A DNA stretch of 64,000 nucleotides from Knufia peltigerae (GCA_030247855.1 JAPDRN010000091.1:1-64000), one strand, 5' to 3'; positions 21,609 to 35,037 are shown, counted from the stretch's first letter. Numbers and translations: made by a program. The notes: generated from the sequence alone by a model not told the origin.

Positions 21609-23010
21609 TCAACCGACCACAGTCTGCAACGGATATCCGGTATGATTGAAGTAATAATCTGACTGTTTAGCGTGCAGACCATGACCATGGGCCATCCAAT
21701 TTGGTGTAATGCTTGGATAGCCATACGTATGGCCATAAGTTGGGAGTTGATTACGTTGTGCAGCGTAGGCTGAGGCAGTGCTGGCTTGATATGACTGACG
21801 GCCAAACGAGGCATTCGAAGGTGTGTACGACCAGGTTGGAGTGTAATAATCAGGCGTAGCAGGTCCGCTGTGGGGTGCAGATGGAGGTGAATACTCCGAA
21901 ATGTATGGCTGGACCCAGCGAGTATCGTATTGCGAGCCTTGTTGGTACTGAGGTGGGATTGGTCCTTCGGGCGACATGAGTGGTTGGCTGTGTAGAGACC
22001 GGCTGCGACGAATGTTGGTCTCGATTGGCGCCAACTTTTGCAACTCTTTTGCTTTGGCAAGCTGAGCCTTCTCTTCGTAGGCGTGCCAGTGCTCCACCCA
22101 CATAAAGAAACCCTCCTCTTTATCATACATCATACCATGAATCTCCCAGTTGAAGTCTGTGAGCCATTGAATTTCCATCATGTTGAGCTCTTGGACAGGG
22201 ATGCTACTGACTTCAGCCCAGGATCTGTTCTGAAATGTGTTGTCGTCGAGGAACTTGCTGCCAAGGAGAAGGCAGGTGGTGAGCATGCGATAGACCGTAC
22301 CAGAGGACGATGTCGACTGGCCTCGTTCGTTGAGCTGGCCCATACGAGAAGCCAGGTAGAACAGACCTAACATGATGGTGGAGCTTGGCAGGCGTGTTGA
22401 TGACAGTATCTGCGAGACATACTTCCGAAATTGGGAGGATGGAGATGATTCCGGTGTAACACTGGGTAGATTGTCAGTCTGGTTGACCAGTATAGTCGAA
22501 GATTATTACTTACAGTTTCTGGGACATTTCAGCAACGAAGTTTGACATCAGATCCATGTCATAATCAAGATGTTGCGCAACGCCTCCCGTCGGCTTCTCT
22601 TCCTTAAGGTTTGATTCGGTGGACTGTTGGGTGAAGTGTCCAGAGAAGTCCATTGAGTCGCCGACACGGATAGGTGGTAAGATCGGAGCACCGACGGGAG
22701 CATACCCATATTGTGCGGCCGTCTGAGGGTATGGCTGGGGGTAAGGATATTCTTGAGATCCTTGACCATGTCCGAGACGAGCGACATGACTAGCAAGGGG
22801 CTGTTGAGCAGTGTATGCTGGTGGTGCCTGATATCTGTCACCGTAGTCTCTGCTGGAGAGTGATCGTCGAGGGAGGTAGTTCTGCTGTTGGTAGAAGCCT
22901 CTGTCGGAGACTGCGCTCATGGGAGTGAGGTAGTCATTTTGATACTCTGGAGGAGTTGGTGGCAGTCTCGAGTGTTGGCCATGCGGGCCCCAAGAATGGT
23001 ATGAAGGCAT
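21609..23010 (-). CDS. Pho85-type (Clg1/Pcl-like) cyclin, 449 aa
   Basis: Two exons: 23010..22514 and 22461..21609, with a 52-bp intron (GTAAGT donor, CTGAC branch). The first 165 residues are Pro/Gln/Tyr-rich and probably disordered. The cyclin box begins in exon 2 (FRKYVSQILSSTRLPSSTIMLGLFYLASRM) and continues with TTCLLLGSKFLDDNTFQNRSWAEVSSIP and MEIQWLTDFNWEIHGM. These are hallmarks of fungal Clg1/Pcl cyclins that partner Pho85-family kinases. The C-terminal 160 residues are again Tyr/Ser/Pro/Gln-rich. The very long upstream region and a likely leader intron suggest regulated expression, for example by nutrient state. Confidence 0.87.
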
Positions 23011-23044
23011 GATCGGTAAGGAGAAGTGAAGACAGCCAGAAACC

Positions 23045-23099
23045 CTGAAAGTGCGTCAACAATGGGGAACAAGCACATCCAATTCCGGATGGAACTCAC
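23045..23099 (-). other. predicted 55-bp intron in the cyclin 5' leader
   Basis: On the minus strand, GTGAGT at 23099 is followed by a GTTGAC-like branch site and a CTTTCAG acceptor ending at 23045. This is 34 bp before the cyclin ATG and matches the size and signals of the coding introns here. Confidence 0.45.
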
Positions 23100-26000
23100 T
23101 GTCTGTCTTCGGAGGTCGCGTCAACGCACTAGGCGTTGAAGCCGAAGCTTTGGAAGCTGTTTAGACTTGTGACCTCAAAAGCCAAGCATGGAGGTGATGA
23201 GAATGTATTTCGCGCGCAAACAACTTTTGCGTAACGCTGGTTTCGATATTGACGAGGTATCAATTTGTGCGCGAGCAGGACGAAAGTCGATGCTTGCTGA
23301 GAGTAACGGGTCGGCAAACGATTGGTGTGTACAGTGGTGATCTCTGGTAAGAGGTTGATGATGAAGAGTATTAAATTTTGTTCGACAAGACTTAGTGAAA
23401 AGCTCGTCGTAATCGTGAGGCGCGGTGAATAGCAAGACTTTTTTGATCAATACGGCAGCCTGCAGATGCAAGTGAGGTTAGAGTGAGGTTGTCAATGCAG
23501 AAGCCGACATTGGTAGGTGGTGAGGGGAGCAGCGGTGAAAATAACATACCAAGTGGTGTCACCCAATCCGCACTGACACTCGCAGACAAACAAAAACCCA
23601 ACGTGTCCTGTGACTTTGATGTAAAGGAAAAAAAAAGTAGGAAGCGCGTTTGATGTTTTGAACGGGAGCAGGCGAGAGGTGTAGAGGGATGTTTGAGACC
23701 CTGCAATGCGGGAAGGAGAACGGTGTATGGACAAGGAACACAGCCGCTAACAATGACGAGAAACGCCGCCGTGGAAAGGCTCTGACCGGCTCGTGACGCG
23801 CAGGTGCTTCGTCAGAAGAAAGCACAATTTGGCCACCAACACTATTCACAGGCTGCCTGGGCGACCGAGGAGGTTGACTTGGTACGGGCGAAGCAAGGCC
23901 CAAAAGTCGGTAGCCTGGCGACGGTGGTGCAGTTGGGAAATTGTGGCAATCAAGCTGACCGTAAGGAGTCGTCACTCAAGAGGCAGACGTGGGCCCGGGT
24001 CCGAAATTGGCTGGGTGAAAATCCTTCAATGGGCGGCCAGGAATAGCAATCGTGGCTGCACCAACAACAAAGGACGACCAACACACAACACCGGGGACGA
24101 GGTGTTAAAATGGGAGAGGAGAGGTTGAGGTTAAGAGGGAGTGAGGAGTTAAGTGAAAGTAGAGTGGAAAAAAAGCAGATGAGGGAATTGAGGAAGAGAT
24201 GATGCGGTTGAAGAGGCGGGATTGGGAGGGGGAAAGAAAGGGACCAGCAGGATGAGAGAGTGTGTGTGCACATCGACGTGCAGCAGCCAGTCGGTCGCCC
24301 AGTCATTGACTGGCCGAGCGAAGTTTTTAGCGGGTGGACTGGGAAGTGCTGATGGCGAAGGCGAGGGACGGCTGCTAAGTTGGGCTCACTAGCCAACCCT
24401 AGGGGGTCGTAGGGGGGCTAGGAGGGCCACAGGCTTGTAAGGCCCATGGCTGTGGGCAGAGGGCGAAGGACGAGCAACGGCACGGATTGGGCCTGCAAAC
24501 GGGGACAATTCACATTGAAGCGGAGGCAAAATGGTAAAGTGGCTGCAGCACGAAGAGCACAACTCGGAAACGAAGAGACGATCCAGCCAACAGCGGGCAG
24601 TGAAAAAAAGGAGCCTGGGGGAGCCAAACGCAACTAGTAGCAAGTGAAGGGAGCCAGTCGGGCCTCGAAGACCCTGAGCAGCAAACGCCTTTCGTTAGGT
24701 AGCCAACTTGCAGAAAATTTGGGTGGGTGGCATCCAATCCACAGGGGCGATTTGATGTGCTCGCTCACAAGCAAGACACTGGGCCGTGAAGAATGTGTCA
24801 CCCTGTCCATCACTTCAGTCAAATTGAAAGTCCAACACTCCATTGACTTCGTAATCCAACCTCCGTATGCACGCACTTCCCTTCTTTCGACGTAACTTTG
24901 AGTTGGCGTGTCCGTTGCCATTTTCGCGTGGCTTGGGTTTTTATTCATCATCACAATCCTTTGATCCCTGGACACACCCGACTGTGACCGCGTGGTTTGG
25001 CTGCCTTGAGCCAATCACCACCCCTTGAAGCCTCCGGTCCGTCCGAGCGCCGCCTTGGCCCCTTGCGAGAGAAACCGAACACACCGACACATGGCAACTC
25101 CGTATGTACTGTACACCTTTGTTAAGCAAATACCTCGTTGGCCAATGCCGCTTCGACCTACTCCGTACTCTGGCAGTGTTCACGCCTGCGCCCCTCAGGC
25201 CCGCGATGAAGATCCAATCCCACGTACCCGTATGGCTTGAGGGCCCGAGGATCGTCTTCGGATCACATTCTTACCACCTGTTCTGTCCGCTAGACATACG
25301 TTATACGCATCATGATGAAATGATCTCAACACCATCGCTGTTCACTACTCGCATCCTATCACTCGTATTCGTAGTGACTTGCCACCATACGTACTTCGTA
25401 CGATACCAGACGAAGGTGTCGGTTATGGATGGATCACTGATCGGGGGCTTTGTGACAACAAGCCACATCCATCACAATGGAAAAATCCCAAGACCCTGTT
25501 TCACCACCGATCAATGCTGCCTGATTTCATCCATCCAGCTTCCCTACCGTCTATGTCAAACCCTGGAAAGATCGAGGTCGGGACCATGAGATCCCTGTTA
25601 CTCGTAGAACTTAGATTCGCCCCTCGAGTGTACCTATCATTTAGCTGCAGTATCTCATAAGCACTGGTGAATAAACCTTCCTGCACCCGACACTGCCTCG
25701 GACTCTCCCATGCACGGCGACATCATTGTGCGCTCTTGCTGACTCTCACGTGCAGGCCAGATAGATGCAGGTGACCTGCCATTAGGAATAGGGCACATTT
25801 TGGCCGTGAAGTAGCCGCCACGAGAGGCATACTCGTACTTCAGATTTCATACTTACTGTCCACCTCTTCTGAGTATGGTCTCGGTAGCCTCATTTGGTAT
25901 GAAATCCACCGCTCACTTTGGCGGTCTAACGAAGTTTCCTTTAATCACCACCCATTCACATATTTGCGGACTCCTGACTTCTCTGCCGCGGTTCACAAGC

Positions 26001-26665
26001 ATGCAATGCGAGACTGCTCCACTCATAAGAAAATTCTACATTGTCACGAAGATGATGAAGGAGTGGTGCAGCACGGTATCATTGGTTGAAAGAAATGGTG
26101 TTTAAGAAACAGAGCTTGCTTGACCAATCATGTTCGAAATGATTGCTTCTTCTCCACGAAATCCGCCGAACATCGGTTGTGCACTGTCTTCGAAATCACA
26201 CTTCGATTCTCTGCTGCATATGACCCCCTCTTCTCATTCGGGTCTCGCCGGACTTCAGACTTCGATGCGTGCTATTGCCGTGGGTGATGTACTCCATGAT
26301 CCTTGAAACAAGTCAACAGAAATGCATCCTCGGCTTTCGGTCGGTTTAGAAGTGAAGCCCCGCGCGTTCTCGGTGCTGCAATCTCTCGACATGACCGGAC
26401 AAAGGGCGCAAGTATGAGGCAGCAGATAGATGTCGTCTCGGCTGTCAGTAGGCCCAAAAATGGCGTAGTAGTAAAGCGCGGGCACTCAGCTCTCAGGTCA
26501 ACCGTATGTAGACAAAGTCCGGGGGAAGCGAAGAAACTTTGCTTTCCGGGGGAGTTCCAATGCATGGCCAACATGTCCCTCACAAAATGATGCTCGGCGC
26601 TAGCCATTCAGAATGCTTTGTTGAGAACATTGAATAGCGCTGTTGTGGTTCTTTCTCCATCTAAC
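23100..26665. other. 3.5-kb region without a supported gene; long cyclin upstream region
   Basis: Only weak frames are seen. From about 24080 to 24260 the plus strand is almost purely A/G, so the cyclin sense strand is pyrimidine-rich, as in many fungal promoters and long leaders. A TACTCCGTA copy sits at 25159. The part from 25.2 to 26.6 kb shows nothing recognisable. Confidence 0.45.
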
Positions 26666-28308
26666 TCACTTAGGATACCAATCCACTGAGGGCAGAAGCT
26701 GCGCTCGGAAGCCATTAACTCGCTCAGACTGCCATTTGTTTCTCCAGTTAGCTTCACGAGCCTTGGCATCTTCAAAAGCAATCAGACAATCTGCAGGCAG
26801 TTCTTCGAGTATTGCCGGAGGTATTGAGGAAAGACCTTCAACGTCTTCATTGTGGCCCGGCCTCCCGAGCCATGACTCGGGAGCTGATTCGAGACACAGG
26901 TCGTGAATTCGAAAGTTCCTGGCGAAGACCGGGTCTAGGTGAGGAAGAGTAGCTGTTTTCTCAGCGCCCTCGATATCGTTCTCGTCGTCAACAACGTCCC
27001 ATCGAGCATGAGTTGGTTGCATATGACTTGGCCAGTGCATGGAATTGGTGTGAATATCGTACACTCCGTCTATGTTGGTCCCGCGCGCCGCTGCTAGCAT
27101 CGAGTTGAAGCGACTGCATAAATTAGCTCGAGGATTACTCGCAAAGTTCAGATCACGTACCTTGCTTCTCTTGCATGTTCCAACATCCAATTGTCACTTG
27201 TCACAACGATCTTGCGCCTTTTAGCATCCTGGATCTTGACTGCCTGATTCGGCATACTCGGCGCATTGGTATGATATACAGCACTAGCACCATGCCACGC
27301 GACATACTGATTGCGATTGTAAGGTTCCCCGTGTGGTGGCAGCCGGTCCTCAGGAACAGCAATTTCGCCCTCGATGTCTCCATGCTCTCGTGCCTGCCGA
27401 GTTTCGTAGTCATCTAAAACCTTCTTCCCTCCAATGACAATCTTGGCACCAAACTCCCGGAAAACAGATCGAGCTGTTACAACTCCGATGGCGCGGCCTT
27501 TGTAGGAATGTGGTATGACGTCTCGGTCGATGAGATCCCGTTTCTCGTCGTCGTCAATGATGATCTTGTAAAGATGCGGATGCTTCTGAAAGAACAGGTA
27601 TGAGTCGCGGAACCCAATGCACCGAGCAGGCTCTGTCGAAAGCATGTAGAGTCGATCATCCCTTCCCATAATGGTGAATGTCCGGACTCGATATTCGCGT
27701 CCACCAAGGAGCTCGCCGTTTTTATCCACTTTAGTCTCTCCCTCGGGGTCTTCTGGTAATTCAACCTCGTCATTCACTATCTCCATAGGGTTCCCATTCG
27801 CGTCAAGTGGTGCAACTGTTCTCGCTGTGCCGCCTCTCGATTTTCCCCAACGTCCTCCACGATGGCCGCGAAAGCCTCCTCTTCGTTTAGGCGTGCTTAT
27901 CTCTGAGCCAGCATCGTTATTGTCATCATCAGATACGGGCGGCCTATTTTTTGGCGGTCTTCCTAGTCGCTTCCGCCGGCCAAACTGTAGAGAGGGTCGC
28001 CCCGGACCACGACGAGGAGTCGCTGAGCGCGACGCTTGATCGGAGCCTCTTGATGGGGTGGGAGCCTCTTCCGCATCTTGATTCTCTTCATCACCTGCGT
28101 TCCCCTCATCCTCATCTTCTTCGTCATCTTGAGGCGTTGCAGGATCAGCAGGAGTTGCATCGGGCATGTCTTCGTCCTCGTTGTCTGATAAATTTGGGAT
28201 AGGTGTTCCTGTCCAATGTCAACAAAAGGGAAGGGCAAGCATAACATTGGAGAACGTACTCATCGAGGCTTGAGCAGCCTGCGCTGCAAGACGAGGACGC
28301 CTAGCCAT
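26666..28308 (-). CDS. rsc7: chromatin-remodelling subunit Rsc7/Swp82 family, 514 aa
   Basis: Three exons: 28308..28260, 28208..27161, 27113..26666; introns of 51 and 47 bp, joined length in frame. The 49-bp first exon gives MARRPRLAAQAAQASM. An acidic stretch and AT-hook-like basic patches (RRGPGRPS, KRLGRPPKNRPP, RRGGFRGHRGG) follow. The Rsc7/Swp82 core is at about residues 170-330 (REYRVRTFTIMGRDDRLYMLS, ARCIGFRDSYLFFQKH, IGVVTARSVFREFGAKIVIGG). After the second splice comes SRFNSMLAAARGTNIDGVYDIHTN, a strong family signature. The protein belongs to the RSC/SWI-SNF nucleosome-remodelling complexes in the nucleus. In yeast this family is split between Npl6/Rsc7 and Swp82; I cannot say which complex this copy serves. 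Confidence 0.88.
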
Positions 28309-30643
28309 GGTGGAAGTGAGGCGTACAATCAAATTCCAGAATCCTTCGTATAATCGTCACCAGCGGTACTTGTACAGACGCGCAACCGCGATTACTAGAC
28401 GTAGCCTTACCGGGGGCGTTCTGTAAAGTTAGCGGCTGGATGGAGACTTGGCAACAATTTCGTCTGGTGAAGCATGAATCTAGTTAGTGCAGGATCTACG
28501 GTGACACACTTCACCCTACATGCCCTATTGAACTGTCCTGTGCACTCCGTACTGTGTACCTCCATTCCTTTTGGGCGAGACACATGGAAGAAATACCCAG
28601 TCACGCAGTTGGAAAAGCAGAATCACACACCCGTTCCTTGCGCATATGATTTGTCTATTGCACACATATAGTTGTCTTTGTGTCAAACTTACCTTGGTAA
28701 TTGTTATTAAGAGCAATGCATCTCGAGGTTAACTCAGCCTTGTTCTCGAGGTCACACGGTCGATCGCTCTCGAGTAACACTGCCGATCCAAACTCGGCCG
28801 GCTGAATGGGGTGACTGATGACTTCTCAACCGTTGGTGACACGTCTGGTTGAGAGGTTAACTTCACAGCCACTGTCATCCTTCAACAAACTGAAATTCAA
28901 GTCCAAGGATGGGCTCCGGGCTTACTGGAGGTACGCAGTTGTCCGCATGGTTGATAGTCGCGCAAATGGCGCATTATCGTTGAATCCCTATCATCGCTAT
29001 TAAATTTGGGGATAATTTTTACAATGGACAACAAACAACAGGCCAATAGATAGCCGAACCAACAACTACAATTATTCTCTGCGACACAGACTGCGAGTAC
29101 CAAGATCTATTCTTAAGACAGGTTGGGTAGGACGGAACATGGACTCCCTAGCCTTGCATGCAGAGCCGAGACGATGTTTGCATGTGCTGTGGACTAATAA
29201 TTCTTTGCGCGATAAATTTCGCGCTGGTCGAATCAAAGGCCCGGCATTCGCCCATTTGCACATGCAAGTTGCGGCTGTTGCCTACGGAGCACCGCTGACT
29301 CGTTCACCCACGCTCCTACGAGTACTCCCGTACTAGGGAAGTCACTTCAGGCAAAGAACGTGGAAATAATGAAATGAGAACCACTCAGACGTTGCTTTAC
29401 AGACTCCTCGGGGGCGAAAGCCGTGAATAGGATGTCTGACAAGTCGACTTGGTGAATCTAGACGATAGGAATTGGTGACATGTAATAAATGACGTTCCTT
29501 CGGCTACATGGGCTCGACCGGGCACAGTCACCGAGAGACATTTTGTTGTGCCGTGCAATAGTTCTCTTTAGTGAAGCTGAAGCACAGCCCATTGTTGAGC
29601 ACGGTTGGGCCAGATCGAGTATCGCAAAGCCGCATGAGTTGGGGCACTCTAGGGTAACCACCCGAACTTTGGCTCCTGTACAATACATACTGTAGTATGA
29701 CTGGTCTATGTCTGGTCGCCCTTACGGGCCACTCGTATCCTTGTTATTCTATATACTTTGCATTTGTCCTCGTCTCGCCCGGGTGACTGGGCAGCCTTTC
29801 AAGTCTGCAGACCCCGTATGCAGAGTAGCAAGGGAAGAGATCTCGTTCGAGAGGCAAAACAATATGTGCTAGTGTACCAGTGAGGGCATCTGCGACCTAC
29901 GGAGTACGTATGTACCTAATGAGGGGCATCCGTAACTCATCGATTTTTGGCTATCGGCCCAACCTAGACAGCCTAGCCACATCCCCATCCCACCTGAAGA
30001 ATCAGATTGACAGGGTGTGTGTGCGTGTCTGGTGCTACTGCTCGTATTTCGCTCGCCTGTGGTATCCAGAACAGAAGCATCTTGTTTTTCTGCCCTATGA
30101 CATCGGCCCTGGAAGGCGATTATTTCCTTTAGCCTCACCCAGCCCGCTGTCCTTGCGCTTGCCCTTTCGCCCTTCGTTTTGCCATCATCGAACCACTCTT
30201 TTACCCCATCCCACACATTTATCAACTACGCTCGGTGTACCATAAGCTGGCCAGAATCTTGAAGAAGGGTCATATTTTTCCAGCACCTGTAACTCGATTA
30301 TATCACCATTGCCGTCCGCATCTGTGTCGAAACTTGCTGTCATTACCGATATCTTCGCCACCGACCTCTTCTCCCATATCCTCCATCTTCCCGTCTCAGC
30401 GACGATTGACTTTCACTCTGACCTGCAGGCGTTCCGAGACCTACCTTACGATCCCTGCCGACCAGCTTCCGAGAATCTCCAAATCCTGCACCACTTTCGT
30501 CACTCCTTTGAGCCTGTATCCGGAAAACTCAGGGAACTCCCCCTCCATACGCCAGTAGCTGTGATAATCAGCCAGGATACTGAGGAACATCCACCAGCGG
30601 CGGCTCTGCACAGAGGAGGGTTTTAAAAAGTTGTGTCGCCATC
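28309..30643. promoter_or_regulatory. divergent promoter region between rsc7 and sch9
   Basis: No gene supported over 2.3 kb. A CACTCCGTAC variant is at 28543 and a TACGGAGTAC at 29898. From about 30100 to 30500 the plus strand is C/T-rich, consistent with a long leader for the kinase gene. Open frames there begin with GTG or TTG rather than ATG. Confidence 0.45.
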
Positions 30644-33600
30644 ATGGCGCAAACCGGGCTCAACCCTCAGGATCCTGCAGACCTGTTGAGGCAAGCCATG
30701 GCACAAAAGTATGTTCCCAAATTTTCCTCTCGCCACCAAAGTGCTGCGTGATACAAGTGACTCGGGAGCGACTGGATAAAACGAGACTGGTTTGACCCCA
30801 GGCTCACTTATGAGGAGGGTCCGTGTTTTCACGCTGCATCCAGACGACCAGTCTTGGTCGTTACAGGCTGGAAAAATGTCAAGACACGTCTGTCAATCGA
30901 AAATTACAAGGTGTCACTGTGTGCGACCTATCGACATCTTTCTATCGCTATTTGTTGTTCTCTTGCAAGCCGGTTACTAATTTTCCTTGTAGCAGTGCCA
31001 GACATCAGCTCCGCGATGATATCGGCGATGGAATTGGCTCAGGGTCGCCAACTCCTTCAGGCGTCGCAACGCCACGGCCTGATCTCCATGACAAACGACT
31101 ACCGGGAATCATGCACAGCTACTTTGGCCAGGTGGGTAGAGATCCTTCCCAAGATACGGCTTCACGGTCGTCACGAGGTGCCGCAAGCCTTGAAAAGAAC
31201 GACGAGCCTGCACATTCCTCGTTGAAGCGCAGGGAGAAACAAGAGGACCGACGGAGATCGTCTGCGTCCATAGGCTCGATGGTGATGGTGGAGCGGGAAC
31301 AAGCACCAGTGTCCACACCACCACCTGATGAGCCACAGAGCGAGTCTACACAGCCAGTCACACAGGCTGATAGTTCTCGGATGCCACCTACGCCCATCTC
31401 GTCCGCCGCCTCAGTGGTGAACCGAGATGGAGAGGTCGCAGAAAATGGCTCGTCGATACTGGATGGTGGTCTCGCTTCCATCACCCAGGCTCTGAGGAAC
31501 TTTGTACTTCCCAAGAGCGCCTCTGCGGTGAAAGAACGCCGGCACCAGTCCTTACCCGTTTCTAGCGTTACAAAAAGCAATGTTTCTGCGGCACATATCT
31601 CCAACCCTACATCATCCACTCACTCTTCACGACCTGAAAGCCCTAAACCTCTATCTCCAAGTTCTGCTAAGCCACCGTCCTCTGAGATTTTGGAAGAGAC
31701 TCATGAGCTAACTTCAAGCGTGGCCGACCGGCCGCGTAAAAAGAGCACACCTCCTCTCACACCCCGAGCCTTGTCACAAGAAGATCGACGAATTGACACA
31801 CGATCGCCATTATCCAGCACAAGCACTACTGCCAGGGATAGCAGTGTTGATTCGGCAGAGAAAACTATACAGAAGGAGCAGATTCCCACGAATGCCCCCC
31901 GTGGCAAGCTATCCATCAAGATAGCAGAGGGACGTAACCTAAAGCCATCGTATGACCCCTACGTGGTTTGCCAGTTTGAGTGGAATGAATATGTCTCGAA
32001 AGGGGCGAGACATGACAAAATGGACGTGGATGGCGATGACCAAAAGGGCCCTGTGGGCGCATTGCAGTCCATCATTCGTAGGACAGACAGCGACATGGGG
32101 AAGCCGATGGCCATTCCGATGCGAAGTCGTCAAAGTAGCACAAATGGCACTGGGGATGACCGTGGAATCACCAAAGTGGTTGATCCACAGTGGGATCACG
32201 ATGCTACATTGTAAGTCTCCTGCCTTGCTGTGCAGTTCAAACTCTAACAACCTCAAAGCGATGTGGTCAGCCATCAATCTGAATTGGATGTGACGGTCTA
32301 CGATCGCCAGACCGAGGCATTCCTGGGTCATGTCCGTTTGTGTTTGAACCTTTCGGAGCAGCAACCAGATCTGGAGGGTTTCTTCCGGCTAGAAGCCAGA
32401 AGCCCAGAAGACCATGATATCACCGGAGAAATCCATATCAGAATGCACTTTACCAAGGTCGACAAGAAGCACTACGGTCCCAACGATTTCACAATACTGA
32501 AACTAATAGGCAAGGGTACCTTTGGTCAAGTTTACCAAGTCCGGAAGAAGGATACCGGGCGGATCTACGCCATGAAGGTTCTTTCCAAGAAGGTCATAAT
32601 CCAGAAGAAGGAGATCCAGCATACCATCGGAGAGAGGAATATTTTGGTCCGGACGGCCACTACCGAGTCCCCATTCATTGTCGGCCTCAAATTCTCTTTC
32701 CAGACACCTACAGATCTTTACTTGGTTACAGACTTCATGTCAGGAGGTGAGTTGTTCTGGCATCTTCAAAAGGAAGGTCGCTTCAAGGAGGATCGTGCCA
32801 AGTTCTACATCGCGGAGCTCATCCTGGCATTAAAGCACCTGCACGAACACAACATAGTTTACCGAGATCTGAAGCCAGAGAACATTCTTCTTGACGCCAA
32901 TGGTCACATTGCTTTGTGCGATTTTGGCCTTTCCAAGGCCAATTTGACTCAGGATGACACTACCAATACCTTCTGCGGTACCACTGAGTACTTGGCTCCA
33001 GAAGTTTTACTTGACGAGCAAGGCTATACCAAGATGGTCGACTTCTGGTCACTGGGCGTTTTGGTCTTCGAGATGTGCTGCGGCTGGAGTCCGTTCTATG
33101 CTGAGGATACCCAACAAATGTACAAGAACATTGCCTTCGGGAAGGTACGCTTTCCAAGAGACGCTCTGAGCACTGAAGGCCGGAATTTCGTCAAGGGACT
33201 TCTGAATCGCAATCCCCGACATCGGCTAGGTGCCAATGGTGATGCCGATGAGTTGATGGCGCATCCTTTCTTCGGCGATGTCAACTGGGATGCCCTCGGT
33301 AAGAAAAACCTCATTCCTCCTTTCAAGCCAAAGTTGTCCTCTGTGGCCGACACGTCGAACTTTGACCCCGAATTTACCAACGCCCTGAACACGTCGTCGT
33401 CTCTTAATGCCCGAGCGGCGGCTCTAGCGGCTGGTGCCAACCCGGCCTCGACGCCATTGTCACCCACCATGCAGAACGCCTTCCGAGGGTTCACTTTTGT
33501 TGATGAAAGTACCATGGAGGAACGTTTCGGCGGCTCGAGAGAGCCAGAGGATGACAGGATCGACGAAAATGAACTAGCCCGATCAAGAACGCATGAACAT

Positions 33601-33654
33601 CGGATGAGTGGTGTACAGAAAACTGGGGATGATGGATTCTTCTTCGAAGAATAA
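30644..33654 (+). CDS. sch9: Sch9-type AGC serine/threonine kinase with C2 domain, 892 aa
   Basis: Three exons: 30644..30708, 30993..32210, 32259..33654. The first intron is 284 bp; a small extra exon inside it cannot be excluded. RDDIGDGIG...KRLPGIMHSYFGQVG near the N-terminus is typical of fungal SchA/Sch9. A Ser/Thr/Pro-rich region precedes a C2 domain (about 326-500; GKLSIKIAEGRNLKPSYDPYVV). The kinase domain begins near residue 505. It has GKGTFG (512-517), AMK Lys534, YRDLKPEN with Asp631, DFGLSKA, and TFCGTTEYLAPE in the activation loop. The AGC tail ends with the hydrophobic motif FRGFTF (Thr about 840), the TORC1-type phosphosite, preceded by a TPLSP turn-motif-like site. The role is growth and nutrient signalling downstream of TORC1, in cytosol and at the vacuole. 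Confidence 0.93.
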
Positions 33655-34665
33655 TCGAGTTACGGATCTTGGATACTGAAAAAAAGCCCGTCACCACACG
33701 CACAGCTGCGTGTTGGAAAATACGTCTATAATACTGCATCTGAGGACATGCGTGCCTCACCGTCATACTTTCTAATCTTGTGTTGTTCCTAGCTGAACCC
33801 CTGGAATGTCGATGGAGGCATCTGAGATTGCCGGGCAAAGGAAGCGACAGGTCGACGAAGCAGATGGAGCAGATGAAAGCTATCAGCCCGGACCTCGAAT
33901 GGTCAGGCATCGCTTCGGGTGTCTATTCGCACCTGGCCCGAGGTATCGTTCCCAGCTTTATTTTGGCTCAAATAAGCAGTCAGTCCTGTGCCGAAGCGAC
34001 TTCCAACGCCAGCAGGTCTCCACAGGGGAAAGAGGAGGATGGGAAAAAGTGATTTCCAGCACCATCAAGTTGCTCAAATTCCGTCGATTCGGCCGCGTTT
34101 TAACCCCTTTTACATATTACCAGCATCATATCATATCAGAGACGAGATAATGAATTGAGCATGTTGCAACTGTGATAATACTTGATTCCGCACTGCGTGT
34201 TTGCTTCTCATCGATTTCCCGTCCACGGTCGTGCAGAACGAATCAGCCCACACAGCTCGTGGTGTAATCATGTGAGATACGATCAGGCGTCGACGCGGTA
34301 CGTCAAGGCAGGATATTTCTGTCTTATTGCACGATAATCGCGCTGTAGTTTTTGTCTTTGTACATTATTGTTGTGTCTAAGAATACATAGCTATCGCTAT
34401 CAACTGATAGTGTCCTCGCGCGATGCTCAAACACCTCCAGGAAGACAGCTTAGAGTAAAGCATGAGCCGTTCCTCGAAACTTCCAGCACCGGCATCCTTT
34501 GTCCACTCCCAGATATTCACTATCCGGGTCTCTAAAGCAATGCTAACCTGATGTTCCCCAGCCGAGACCTTTGTTGATACTTTGCAATGAAACCGACCGA
34601 CTTGACTTGTGTTCGGTCTGTCAGTCTCTGTGTGGGTGTGCTTGGGAGTTCCGAGTGCCAGAGTC
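33655..34665. other. intergenic region, no firm gene
   Basis: An ATG-started frame of 114 codons (33806-34150, plus) exists but has no recognisable feature and lies where the kinase 3' untranslated region is expected. Nothing else is seen. Confidence 0.4.
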
Positions 34666-35037
34666 TCACTTTGACAATCCCGTGGTGGCGTGGCCTTTTC
34701 CGATGGTGGCGGCTCCGGGGCTATTCGTGGCGTCGACCGCCGTCGTCCCGACAGGAGGTTTGCCCGATTTCGCGGCGAGTCTCTGGTCCTCTTCACCCAT
34801 CTTCTCGAAACCCTTTTCCTGCATGTTCTTGTTCCGGAGGAGGGTGCCGGTGGCGGCCTCCACGGAACCGGCGACGCCGTGGGCCATGCCCTTGAGGTCA
34901 CCCGCGACCTTGGTGCTGGGTTTGGCGTGTGCGTCGGCGCCGGTGTCGCTGGACCGGAGGCCGGTGGTGTTGTCAGATGCGTCGTGGTGGGTCGGGTGGC
35001 CGGGGGTGTGGCCGTGGGTGTGTTGGTGAGAAGACAT
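34666..35037 (-). CDS. small His-rich hydrophilic protein, 123 aa
   Basis: Single exon with a clear ATG (MSSHQHTHGHTPGHPTHHD). Seven His fall in the first 18 residues. The rest is rich in Ala, Gly, Thr, Lys and Asp, with no Cys, Trp or Tyr and a single Phe. The middle (KVAGDLKGMAHGVAGSVEAATG) could form an amphipathic helix, and KNMQEKGFEKMGEED is charged. The composition resembles hydrophilins/LEA-like or CsbD-like stress proteins, but I cannot assign a family. GC-rich codons distinguish it from flanking DNA. A metal- or stress-related role is a guess. Confidence 0.6.
   Translation of the reverse strand: MSSHQHTHGHTPGHPTHHDASDNTTGLRSSDTGADAHAKPSTKVAGDLKGMAHGVAGSVEAATGTLLRNKNMQEKGFEKMGEEDQRLAAKSGKPPVGTTAVDATNSPGAATIGKGHATTGLSK

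Noticed and set aside
33806..34150. 114-codon plus-strand frame after the Sch9-type kinase
   Set aside because: It lies in the expected 3' untranslated region and has no motif or conserved look.
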